Source: Alphaproteobacteria bacterium
Lineage (GTDB): Bacteria; Pseudomonadota; Alphaproteobacteria; TMED109
Assembly: GCA_022825235.1 (NCBI GenBank)
Contig: JAJDYI010000046.1
Location: 1-64,000, forward strand
Length of the DNA stretch: 64,000 nt
Direction: 5' to 3'
Part shown: positions 42,869 through 51,617 of the stretch, piece by piece
Numbering within the stretch: position 1 is the stretch's first letter
Layout: every line of letters begins with the position of its first letter
Position numbers and translations under genes: made by a program
Notes under the pieces: generated by a model
The model's input: the letters and a program-made list of their open reading frames with translations, nothing else
Database searches by the model: none
What the model was told of the DNA's origin: nothing

Positions 42869-43225
42869 TCACCCCAACAGCCGCAGGACTGTCTCCCTGT
42901 CGACCAGGTCGACGTCCTCTGCGCGTTCGAGCAATGGCCGCACGTCGCCCGCGACGAGATTCCAGTCCAGCCGCACCAGCCGCTCGGCAACCGCGCTGCG
43001 CCAGCTCACGGGCGTCATCTCCGTACCCGACCAGCCGGTCTGGCGCAGCGCCGCGTTCAGGAATGCGAGGTTTGGCGCCGGCCAGTCGGGGTCGCTGAGG
43101 TACCACACGAGGTCGTAGATGTCCCGACCCTTCGTGTACGGCCGTTGAAGCACCGCATGCAGCTTGCCGGCCAGCAGCGATGCACGGTCATGGTGGAAAA
43201 GCCGCAACGTCTCGTGCCGGCGCAC
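42869..43225 (-). pseudogene. AbiEii-type nucleotidyltransferase remnant (C-terminal part)
   Basis: The frame reads [20 protein letters not shown] followed by PYTKGRDIYDLVWYLSDPDW and LNAALRQTGW, the conserved C-terminal half of AbiEii/AbiGii toxin-family nucleotidyltransferases. The N-terminal catalytic part is missing because sequence upstream belongs to dinB. It continues on the same strand from the broken dinB and ends at 42869. Confidence 0.75.
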
Positions 43226-43829
43226 GAGCGTCGTGTCCGTTCACGGCGAAGCCGCGCGGCTTGTCCAGATCCGAGGCGATCTTGGCCAGGAACTTGTTGG
43301 TGCTGAGCCCGATCGAGAGCGTGATGGCAAGCTCGGTTTCCACCCGGCGCGCCAGCGCCGCCAGCGTGGCGGCGGGGCTGGCGCAGTGGAGGGATTCCGT
43401 GCCCGAGAGGTCCATGAAGGCCTCGTCGATCGAGAGCGGTTCCACCAGCGGCGTGAGTTCCAGCATCATCGCCCGAACCTCGCGGCCGACGGCGGTGTAC
43501 TTCTTCATGTCGGGCCTGACGACAACGGCCTCGGGACAGGCCTCCAGAGCCTTGAACATCGGCATGGCCGAGTGCACGCCGCTGGCGCGCGCCAGGTAGC
43601 AGCAGGCCGCGACCACCCCCCGGTGGTGCCCGCCCACGATGACGGGCCGATCGCGCAGCTCCGGGCGGTCGCGCTTCTCGACGGCGGCGTAGAACGCGTC
43701 GCAGTCGAGATGGGCGATGGCGAGACCGTGGAGTTCCCGGTGTCGGACGACCCGTGACGAGCCGCAGGCCGGACAGGCCTTGAGGACGGCGTCCGGCCGG
43801 CTGCCGCAGTCACGACACAGGGCTTCCAC
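43226..43829 (-). pseudogene. dinB: Truncated DNA polymerase IV (dinB), N-terminal part
   Basis: The product starts with a zinc ribbon (CRDCGS and CPACGS), the extension typical of alphaproteobacterial DinB, followed by the Y-family palm: [50 protein letters not shown] and [14 protein letters not shown] with the catalytic DE. It is intact to SNKF-like [20 protein letters not shown], then the sequence breaks at about 43240. The thumb and little-finger domains are absent, and an AbiEii fragment begins instead. It cannot be a full polymerase; normal length is about 350-420 residues. Confidence 0.88.
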
Positions 43830-43941
43830 GGACCGAGAATAGAACAGGCTTCAGATCGTGTGCAGTCGTCCGTCAGCCTGTCATTCCGAACCCGTTCGCC
43901 CGGCGACAAGAGCAGCGAGCCCGCTGGAAGCACGGCCCGCG

Positions 43942-43990
43942 GTCACATCTTGGGACGCAGCCTGGCCTCAAGCTCGAGGCATCCCTCCCC
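43942..43990. repeat. Left copy of the DUF2285-like gene end (direct repeat)
   Basis: GGTCACATCTTGGGACGC and AGCTCGAGGCA match GGTCACATCTTGGGTCGC and AGCTCAAGGCA at 49848-49892. On the minus strand both encode CLEL..R.RPKM and a stop. The left copy needs a frameshift to extend the match. The pair brackets the 44.3-49.7 kb operon in direct orientation. Confidence 0.55.
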
Positions 43991-44318
43991 CATGCAAGAA
44001 CATCACAATCTCGCGCACAACCTTCTGTTCAGCAGGAGCATCGGTGGGAATCTGACCCCCGACGGTAAGCGGGCCCCTCACGACGCGCGGGACTGACCCT
44101 TCCGTCCGCCGGGGCTGTGCTCGCCGGTCGACCCGGCTACGGCCCCACTGTTTCGGCCGAAGCCCGTCACCTGCTGGTGCACTTTCCATCGGGGGCCCCT
44201 CCATGCGGCAAGGCCGCGCCATGGAGTGGCTCGCATTACCGCGATCATCGAAATTCCTCAAGCCGCCAAGCTCCGCACATCTATTGAGTAATGTTACTCA
44301 ATATATTAGAATACCTCT
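43991..44318. other. Intergenic before the ATPase/nuclease operon
   Basis: Degenerate continuation of the DUF2285-like repeat, then a GC-rich stretch, then an AT-rich block (44276-44316, TTGAGTAATGTTACTCAATA is a perfect palindrome-like run) directly before the operon, a likely promoter/operator. Confidence 0.4.
44281..44304. promoter_or_regulatory. Inverted repeat upstream of the ATPase/nuclease operon
   Basis: ATTGAGTAATGTTACTCAAT, a 20-base near-perfect inverted repeat (TTGAGTAA/TTACTCAA around TG), lies about 15-35 bases before the ATG at 44319. Its position suggests an operator for a repressor or a symmetric activator site; no regulator gene adjoins. Confidence 0.55.
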
Positions 44319-45596
44319 ATGACAACCTACGAACGGGCCCAGATTTCCACGCTATTCAACCGGCTGCGCGAGAAGCCTCAGCGGCTCGCGATCGTGACCG
44401 GTCCGCGTCAAACGGGCAAGACCACACTGGTTCACCAGGTCCTCGGAAAGCTGGACTGTCCTTCTCGGTACGTGTCTGTCGATGAACCGGACCCTGCCAT
44501 CCTCCCTTCAGTTCCAGACTTGGGTAGTTCTCAGCCTGGATTCGCGGAGCATCAATTGTCCCCGCGCGACGGCTCAAGAGACGCGCGATGGCTGGTCATG
44601 CAGTGGGAACAGGCTCGGTTGGCCGCCGAAAGCTCCGACCGGGGTCTCGTCCTGGCGATCGACGAAATTCAGAAAATCCCGAACTGGTCGGAGGCGGTCA
44701 AGGGGCTGTGGGACGCCGACCGGCGAAGTGATCGGCGCCTGCACGTCATCCTGCTTGGCTCGGCCCCATTGCTCATGCAGCAGGGACTGAGCGAGAGCCT
44801 TGCCGGCAGGTACGAGACCGTCCGCCTGATGCACTGGTCGTTCGCCGAGATGTCGGCAGCGTTCGGTTTCGATCTCCAGCGCTACGTCTATTTCGGGGGT
44901 TATCCGGGCGGCGCCCCGCTCGTTCCCGAGCAGAGTCGATGGCGTGCCTATATCGCCGAGGCGTTGGTCGAGCCCAATATCGAGCGGGACATTCTCGCGA
45001 TGCAGCGGGTCGACAAACCAGCGCTGCTGAAGCGGCTGTTTCAGCTCGGCGCTGAGTATTCCGGGCAGATCCTCTCCTACAACAAGATGCTCGGCCAGCT
45101 TCAGGACGCCGGCAACACGACGACCCTGGCGCGGTACATCGACCTCCTGTCGAACGCAGGTCTCGTCACCGGCCTCCCCAAGTACGCCGCAGGAGCCCAT
45201 CGCCGGCGATCCTCCAGCCCCAAGCTCAACGTTCTCAACACCGCACTCATGGCCGTTGCGTCGGGATACACCTTTGAGGAGGCAAAGGCCGACCGCAGCT
45301 ATTGGGGGCGCCTTGTCGAAAGTGCGGTGGGCGCGCACTTGTTCAACACGGGCACGCCGGAACACCGTCTGCACTACTGGCGCGAGAACGGCTCCGAAGT
45401 GGATTTCGTCCTGACACGCGGTCGCAGACTGGTTGCCTTCGAGGTGAAGACCGGCGCGCGCAAGCCCAGGACAAGCGGGCTCGAACGATTTGCGGAGCGC
45501 TTCGATGTGCAGGCGTCCGTCATCGTCGGCGAGGGAGGCCTCCCCCTCTCCGAATTTCTGTCGACACCGGCGCTGGAGTGGTTCGACAACCCGTGA
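44319..45596 (+). CDS. AAA-family ATPase with DUF4143 C-terminal domain
   Basis: The 425-residue protein has Walker A TGPRQTGKTT (27-36), Walker B LVLAIDEIQKI (110-120) and the sensor-like VILLGSAPLLMQQ, typical of AAA_14/DUF4143 proteins. The C-terminal domain contains EVDFVLTRG and VAFEVKTG, giving a D...ExK arrangement like a restriction-endonuclease fold, usual for this family. Its stop overlaps the GTG of the next gene by four bases, so the two are coupled. The family is widespread, often beside mobile or defence genes, with unclear function; a joint role with the next protein is inferred. Confidence 0.93.
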   Translation: MTTYERAQISTLFNRLREKPQRLAIVTGPRQTGKTTLVHQVLGKLDCPSRYVSVDEPDPAILPSVPDLGSSQPGFAEHQLSPRDGSRDARWLVMQWEQARLAAESSDRGLVLAIDEIQKIPNWSEAVKGLWDADRRSDRRLHVILLGSAPLLMQQGLSESLAGRYETVRLMHWSFAEMSAAFGFDLQRYVYFGGYPGGAPLVPEQSRWRAYIAEALVEPNIERDILAMQRVDKPALLKRLFQLGAEYSGQILSYNKMLGQLQDAGNTTTLARYIDLLSNAGLVTGLPKYAAGAHRRRSSSPKLNVLNTALMAVASGYTFEEAKADRSYWGRLVESAVGAHLFNTGTPEHRLHYWRENGSEVDFVLTRGRRLVAFEVKTGARKPRTSGLERFAERFDVQASVIVGEGGLPLSEFLSTPALEWFDNP

Positions 45597-48500
45597 CGCC
45601 CACCGTTCGACGGACATGCCGCGACATCGGCGAGCCCGCCTCCCGTGGCCCTTCGGAATCTCCGTCCCGACCTGTCGAGCATTGGAACGACGAGGCAGCC
45701 TACGTGCTGCTTGGTCCTCCAGGCTCCGGCAAGACCACCATTTTCAAGCATCTGGCGGAACGCGAGGGCGGACAGTACGTCACCGCGCGCGATTTCCTGA
45801 CCTTCGACGACAGACCCGAGCGGCACGATACGGCTCTCTTTATCGATGGGCTCGACGAGACACGGGCCGGAGCAACCGACGGGCGCACACCGTTGGACAG
45901 TATCCGTGCCAGGCTCGACCGAATGGGCCGTCCGCGCTTTCGCCTGTCGTGTCGTGAGGCCGATTGGTTCGGAGCGAATGACAGGGATCATCTCAAACAG
46001 GTATCGCCCAGCAGAGCCGTCAAGGTACTCCGCCTCGATCCCTTGTTCGAACAAGATATCCACCAATTTCTGCGCGGTGTTCTGAGGATCGATGATCCGG
46101 AGGCTTTTGTCGCAGCGGCCCGAGAGAAGGGCATTCACGGATTACTGGTCAATCCACAGAGCCTGAACATGCTCGCGGTTGCGGTCGGAGCCGCCGGTGT
46201 CTGGCCCGAGACCAGAACGCAGGCATTCGACATGGCATGCCGGACCCTGCTTGCAGAGCACAACGAAGAACATCGTATAGCCGGTCCGGATCCGGGCGGA
46301 AGCGCCGATCTCATCGAGGCCAGCGGAAGGCTCTGCGCAGTGCAGCTTCTGACCGGTGCCGCGGGGTACGCACTGCCGGGCGCGGAGGGCGATCAGCATT
46401 TCCTCGGACTGGAGCGACTACCGGGAACGGAGCGCGAGATTCTTCGCCGCAGCCTTCAATCCAAGCTGTTCGAATCTCCCGCAGAGCGCCGGATGGCTCC
46501 CGTTCACCGGCAGGTCGCGGAGTTTCTCGCCGCGAGATATCTGGCCGCTCTTGTCGAGAACGGGCTGCCGGTCGGGCGCATCCTCGCACTGATCACCGGC
46601 TACGACGGCATGGTGGTCTCCGAACTGCGCGGCCTTTCCGCATGGCTCGCCGCACACAGCAAATCCAGCCGAGCGGAGGTGATCCCGCGCGATCCTCTTG
46701 GCATCGTTCTTTACGGAGACGCCCAACACTTCTCGCCGGAAGAAAAACGCCTGCTTCTGGATGGCCTCCAACGGCAAACTGCAGCGAATCCCCGCTTGAT
46801 CACCACCGTCCAGCTGGATTCGCGGCTCGGCGATCTCGTGTCCGTCGACATGGAGAACCAGGTCCGCGAGATCCTGGCCGCCCCGGCGCGGGAGGACTCC
46901 TGGCAATCCTTCGTCGTGATCGTGCTCGAGGCCCTTCAGCACAGCGAACCGCTTCCAAGGCTTGCCGATCCGTTGAAAGAGCTGATCCGCGATGGTGCGC
47001 GGTGGCCGAGGATTCGGGATCGCGCCATCGATGTGTTCCTGTGGCACCATCCGAATGACACCGAGGCCCTCGCCGAACTCAAAGAGCTGACTGCTGAGGT
47101 CTATGCCGGCAGGGTGGCTGATTCCGACGACGCCCTGCTCGGCCGCCTGCTGTCCACGATTTACCCTGCAGCGATATCGGAAACGGAGGTCATACGATAT
47201 CTCAGGCTCCCGCAACGACCCAACTACAGCCCCGAATACGAGTATTTCTGGACCGGACAGCTTCCCAAGCGATCGACACCAAGCCAGCTTGCCGTGCTCC
47301 TCGACCTGATCGTCGAACGCTACGACAACTTGCTTGCGGATGAACGGGCGCGCGGACTTCCGGCTTTCTTCTTGCGTCGCCTGCCCTCGAATCTGTTGGC
47401 CCGGTTTCTTCTGGTGTCGGGCGACGAGGTGGACGTGACCCGCTTGTTCCATTGGCTGGAGCCAGCCGCCAGGGCAGGCGACTGGACCTACGACCGTGAT
47501 CTCGGCAGCGAGGAATCACAAGAGATTCGCAGGTGGCTTGCAAGCCGCCCCGCCGCGTGGAAGACCCTGCTGGCGATGGGGATGGAGCGTTGCGCCGAGC
47601 GGCCCAATTCCCCGGAACCCTACGAGTTCTACAGCTGCATGCGCGAAGAAGAGCATGGCAGGCTGTTGGGTGTCGCTCGGCCCCGGGATTTCGGACTGTG
47701 GTGCCTCGACCGGGCGGTCGCCGCCAAGAGCCGGATCACCGCCGACTGGCTCATCGGCGAAGTTGCGGAAAGCCTGCACTACGGCCGTTCCGATGAGGGC
47801 CTTTCCCGCGAGGCTGTCTCGAGACACCTGGTCGGCTTCACCCGTCTCAGTGATGCGTTTGACAGGAGAATGGTCGAGCTTGAGGCCCGAACGTCCGACA
47901 GGGACAGCTCCAGTCCCCGCGCGCAGGCTCGGTTGCAGACCGAGCGACCGGACTGGCGCGACCATGTAAAGCCGCACGAGGACGAACTGCGCGGAAATAC
48001 GGGAAGGCCCCAGCTTCTGCACGAGCTCGCCACGGTGTATTTCGGCGGATACATCAACGTTCGCGGCAAATCACCGAGAGACAGGCTGAACGCTCTCCTG
48101 GCCGGCGACGAAGGCCTAGTCGACGCCGTTCTGTCCGGATTTCGCAAGACCATCGACCGGGATGATCTGCCTTCGGACACGAGGGTCATACGCCTCGGAA
48201 CCGCGAATCGGACGCACTATCTCGCCCTGCCTTTCATGGCGGGCCTGGAGGAAATGGCGAAAGCTGCGCCATCCGGCGAGATCGACATAGATCACGGACG
48301 CTTGCGGCTTGCACTGGCGGTTCATTACACCGTGCCGATGTGGCCCACTGCGCGGCATCCGGCCGACCGTCCGCCGCCCTGGTTTGCCTGGACGCTAGCC
48401 AACCGCCCCGAGGTCGCCGCCGATGTGCTCGTAAGGTCCGTTCTCTCGAAACTGCGCAAGGGCGCGCAATCTCCTGCGGGCATCCAGGAATTGGCGCATT

Positions 48501-49732
48501 CTCCGGACCATACCGAAGTTGCCCGCCTGGCCACGATGCCTTTGCTCAGGCAATTCCCCGTGCGTTGTGCATCCGGGCAGTTGTCGAGCCTGAACCACCT
48601 GCTGTTGGCCGCCAGGCGCCACTGCGACATTGGCCCGCTTCTGGAGTTGATCGAGGAGAGGCACGCCGATCATCGAATGAGCGTGGCACAGCGCGTCCAC
48701 TGGCTGGTCGCCGGCTTGTGCATCGCGCCAGAGTCGTACGTCGATCGGCTGGAATCGTATGCCGCTGGCAATGAACGCCGCATTCGTTTCCTGGCGGAAG
48801 CGGTGACCCGACAATTCGGCATTTCCCCCGATCTGAAGTACCGCCGGAGCGCGCCTGCGCTTCGGCTTCTGATCCGACTCATCGGCGCCTCATGCCGGCC
48901 CTATTTTCTTGACACGGACTCGGATGAAGGCGGCAAGGTGACCCCGGAAATGAACGCTGCCGGTTGGGTTCGAGACTGCATCGAACAACTGGCGAGCATT
49001 ACGACGGAAGGCGCTTCGCTCGCCCTTGAGGCGTTGTCGTCCGACAACGACTTGCGTCCCTGGCGTTCCCTTCTCATGGACGCCGCGTACCGGCAGGAAG
49101 CGGCCCGTCGCGAAGCCGAATTCGCCTATGGTGACGTCGCTCGGGTTCTTGCAACCCTCGCTGGCGGCGCTCCTTCGAACGTGGCCGACCTCGCGGCGTT
49201 GACCCTGGAAAACCTGAACGAGATTGCGCGTGCCATTCGCGACGGCAATACGTCCGACTGGAAGCAATACTGGAATGTGGATCATCGCGGCCGCCCACAG
49301 AGGCCCCGCCCGGAAGACACGTGCCGAGACGCGCTGCTGTCGGATCTGCGGAACAGGCTGATGCGCCTCGGTATCGACGTTCAGCCGGAAGGGCGTTACG
49401 CCAACGACAAGCGGGCGGACATTCGTGTTTCCTGTGAGGGTTTCAATGTTCCCGTGGAGATCAAGAGAAGCTGCCACCGCGATCTCTGGAGTGCAGTACG
49501 ATCGCAGTTGATTGCCCGCTACATCGTCGATCCGGGAACCGACGGGCATGGCATCTATCTTGTGTTGTGGTTCGGAGACACGAAAGAATGCCGACCCACG
49601 CCACCGGCGAAGGGATCACCGGTCGCTACTTCCCGTGAACTGGAACATCGCTTGTCGTCGACCTTGTCTGCCGAGGAGAGAAGAAAAATCAAGATTCGAG
49701 TCATCGACGTCTCCGATCCGAATGCAACTTGA
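45593..49732 (+). CDS. Large NACHT/STAND-like P-loop ATPase with C-terminal PD-(D/E)XK nuclease motif
   Basis: The 1379-residue protein begins at GTG 45593 (overlapping GTGA). Walker A is LLGPPGSGKTT (39-49), Walker B ALFIDGLDE (81-89) and the sensor segment RFRLSCREADW (115-125), as in NACHT-like ATPases. The long middle (about 250-1200) is helical and repeat-like, without membrane segments, as expected for a sensor arm. The C-terminus has KRADIRVSC (D1276) and VPVEIKRS (E1289, K1291), a PD-(D/E)XK signature, followed by QLIARYI and GIYLVLWFG. A phage-sensing nuclease is inferred. Unlike many such proteins, the nuclease is at the C-terminus. An alternative upstream start would lie inside the ATPase gene. 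Confidence 0.9.
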   Translation: MTPTVRRTCRDIGEPASRGPSESPSRPVEHWNDEAAYVLLGPPGSGKTTIFKHLAEREGGQYVTARDFLTFDDRPERHDTALFIDGLDETRAGATDGRTPLDSIRARLDRMGRPRFRLSCREADWFGANDRDHLKQVSPSRAVKVLRLDPLFEQDIHQFLRGVLRIDDPEAFVAAAREKGIHGLLVNPQSLNMLAVAVGAAGVWPETRTQAFDMACRTLLAEHNEEHRIAGPDPGGSADLIEASGRLCAVQLLTGAAGYALPGAEGDQHFLGLERLPGTEREILRRSLQSKLFESPAERRMAPVHRQVAEFLAARYLAALVENGLPVGRILALITGYDGMVVSELRGLSAWLAAHSKSSRAEVIPRDPLGIVLYGDAQHFSPEEKRLLLDGLQRQTAANPRLITTVQLDSRLGDLVSVDMENQVREILAAPAREDSWQSFVVIVLEALQHSEPLPRLADPLKELIRDGARWPRIRDRAIDVFLWHHPNDTEALAELKELTAEVYAGRVADSDDALLGRLLSTIYPAAISETEVIRYLRLPQRPNYSPEYEYFWTGQLPKRSTPSQLAVLLDLIVERYDNLLADERARGLPAFFLRRLPSNLLARFLLVSGDEVDVTRLFHWLEPAARAGDWTYDRDLGSEESQEIRRWLASRPAAWKTLLAMGMERCAERPNSPEPYEFYSCMREEEHGRLLGVARPRDFGLWCLDRAVAAKSRITADWLIGEVAESLHYGRSDEGLSREAVSRHLVGFTRLSDAFDRRMVELEARTSDRDSSSPRAQARLQTERPDWRDHVKPHEDELRGNTGRPQLLHELATVYFGGYINVRGKSPRDRLNALLAGDEGLVDAVLSGFRKTIDRDDLPSDTRVIRLGTANRTHYLALPFMAGLEEMAKAAPSGEIDIDHGRLRLALAVHYTVPMWPTARHPADRPPPWFAWTLANRPEVAADVLVRSVLSKLRKGAQSPAGIQELAHSPDHTEVARLATMPLLRQFPVRCASGQLSSLNHLLLAARRHCDIGPLLELIEERHADHRMSVAQRVHWLVAGLCIAPESYVDRLESYAAGNERRIRFLAEAVTRQFGISPDLKYRRSAPALRLLIRLIGASCRPYFLDTDSDEGGKVTPEMNAAGWVRDCIEQLASITTEGASLALEALSSDNDLRPWRSLLMDAAYRQEAARREAEFAYGDVARVLATLAGGAPSNVADLAALTLENLNEIARAIRDGNTSDWKQYWNVDHRGRPQRPRPEDTCRDALLSDLRNRLMRLGIDVQPEGRYANDKRADIRVSCEGFNVPVEIKRSCHRDLWSAVRSQLIARYIVDPGTDGHGIYLVLWFGDTKECRPTPPAKGSPVATSRELEHRLSSTLSAEERRKIKIRVIDVSDPNAT

Positions 49733-49847
49733 AATACGGCCTCAGTGCACTAGCCAAGAGTCTTCTCTCAAGTAACAAACCTTCTAATGACGGTGGCGAT
49801 CAGTACACAGAGCCGTCACCGACCGGCACGGCGCGATCCCGACCCAC
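49733..49847. other. Short intergenic after the operon
   Basis: No terminator hairpin was recognised before the DUF2285-like remnant on the opposite strand. Confidence 0.3.
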
Positions 49848-50230
49848 GGTCACATCTTGGGTCGCCGCCCGGCCGCGAGCTCAAGGCACCCGCCCCGCAT
49901 CAGGAACCGCGCCTTCTCCACCAGCCGTCGGACCTGCGCGCGCAACGCACTGTCGTTGTCGAACCCATCGCCGGCCACCGCGTCCTCGCCGTGGACCGCC
50001 GCCGCGATCTGGCGCTGCGACTTCCGAGCCGCCAGTCCCTCCACGGCAATCATCAGCTCCCTGTCACCCGACCCCCGCCCCGGCGAGGGACGTTCCCCGG
50101 TCGCAATTGCGCAAGCCTCCTCCAGCCGGCGGACGAACGCCTTCGGGTCCGCCCGCAGGTCGTGCCGCACCACCACGCCGTCCTCCGGTTCGAACCCGCA
50201 GCCGACCGCCAGCCTGAACTGCCCCTCCGC
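49848..50230 (-). pseudogene. DUF2285-like protein fragment (right copy of the repeat)
   Basis: The frame reads GQFRLAVGCGFEPEDGVVVR then DLRADPKAFVRRLEEACAI, SQRQIAAAVHGEDAVAG, LRAQVRRLVEKARFLMRGG and ends CLELAAGRRPKM. This is the tail of a DUF2285 family protein, DNA-binding regulators common in alphaproteobacterial mobile islands. No complete start is seen, so only the C-terminal part survives. Its last codons match the left repeat at 43942. Confidence 0.6.
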
Positions 50231-50330
50231 ACCTGCGCATCATGGGCGCGGCTCGCCGCAACACGACCGACCGGCGGTGCACACTCGCCCGCCATCCGCC
50301 CCCGGCCCTCGCGCGAGGTTTGACGACGCC

Positions 50331-51576
50331 ATGCGACCCTTCCCCATCGCCCGCGTGCGCCGGGAGTTCCCGGCGCTGGCCCAGTCGCACAACGGCAGGC
50401 CCCGCGTGTTCATGGACAACCCGGCCGGCACGCAGCTTCCCCGGCGGGTCATCGACGCCGTCGCGAACGCCATGGTGGATGCGGCTAGCAACTACGGCGG
50501 CTTCTTCGAGAATTCCCGCAACGTGGAGGCGATCTACGCCCGCGCGCACGCTGCGATGGCCGATTTCGTGAACGCGCTCGCCGGACGAGATCGTGGTCGC
50601 ACAAAGCATGACCGCGCTGACCCTGCACGTGTCGCGGTCACTGGGCCGGCGCTGGGCCCCGGGCGACGAGATCATCGTGACCAGCATGGACCACGAGGGC
50701 AACGTGTCGCCGTGGCTGCTGCTGGCGGAAGATCTGGACCTGGTCGTCAGGTGGCTGCCGTTCAACCGCGACTCCTGGAGGATCGAACCCGAGGACCTGC
50801 GGGCCCTGCTAGGCCCCAGGACCCGGCTGCTGGCGCTGAGCGCGGCGAGCAACCTCACCGGGTCGATCAACGACGTGGCGGCCCTGGCCGCGCTGGCGCG
50901 CTCGGCCGGCGCGCTGACGTATGTCGACGCGGTGCAGCTCGCACCGCACCGGTGCATCGACGTCCAGGCGCTCGGCTGCGACTTCCTGGTGTGCTCGTCG
51001 TACAAGTACTTCGGCCCCCACCTGGGCGTGCTGTGGGGGCGGCGGCAGCTGCTCCAGGAGCTGACGGCCTACAAGGTGCGGTGCGCCCCGGACGAGCCGC
51101 CATGGAAGTGGGAGACGGGCACCCCGCAGACCGAACTGCTCGCGGGCCTCGCCGCCTGCGTCGACTACCACGACTGGCTGGGACGGGAGGTGCGCGACGC
51201 GGGTTCGAGGCGTGCGCGCATCGAGGCGGCCTACCACGCGGTCATCGACCACGAGGCGGGTCTGGCAACGCGCCTGATCGCCGGCATCCAGGCCATCCCG
51301 GGCGCCACCGTGCACGGAATCACCGATCCCGGCCGGGTGGCGGGGCGGGTGCCCACGGTGTCGATGACCCATGCGCGCATCCCGCCGGCGCAGGCGGCCC
51401 AACGCCTCGCGCGCCAGGGAGTCTGCGTGTGGTCGGGGCACAACTACGCGCCGGAGGTCGTCAAGCACTTCGGGATCGACGAGGCGACGGGGGTGCTCCG
51501 CATCGGCCTCGTTCACTACAACACAGGGGAGGAGGTGGACGCGACGCTGGCGGCGCTGGAACGGGCGCTCACGTGA
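50331..51576 (+). CDS. Class V aminotransferase (cysteine desulfurase-like), frameshifted
   Basis: The protein reads MRPFPIARVRREFPAL and VFMDNPAGTQLPRRVIDA in the first frame to about 50585, then shifts frame and continues DEIVVAQSMTALTLHVSRSL, DHEGNVSPWLLLAED, the PLP lysine in CSSYKYFGPHLGVLWG, and VPTVSMTHARIP to the stop at 51576. Together about 415 residues give a complete fold-type I, class V enzyme of the CsdA/SufS-related group. The shift at NALAG/RDEIVV (about 50580-50590) needs one or two bases, so the gene is either disrupted or contains a sequencing error. Its substrate is unknown. Confidence 0.82.
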
Positions 51577-51617
51577 CCGCCGTGGTTCCATTACGGCGCC
51601 AGGCCGTTGGCCGCGGC

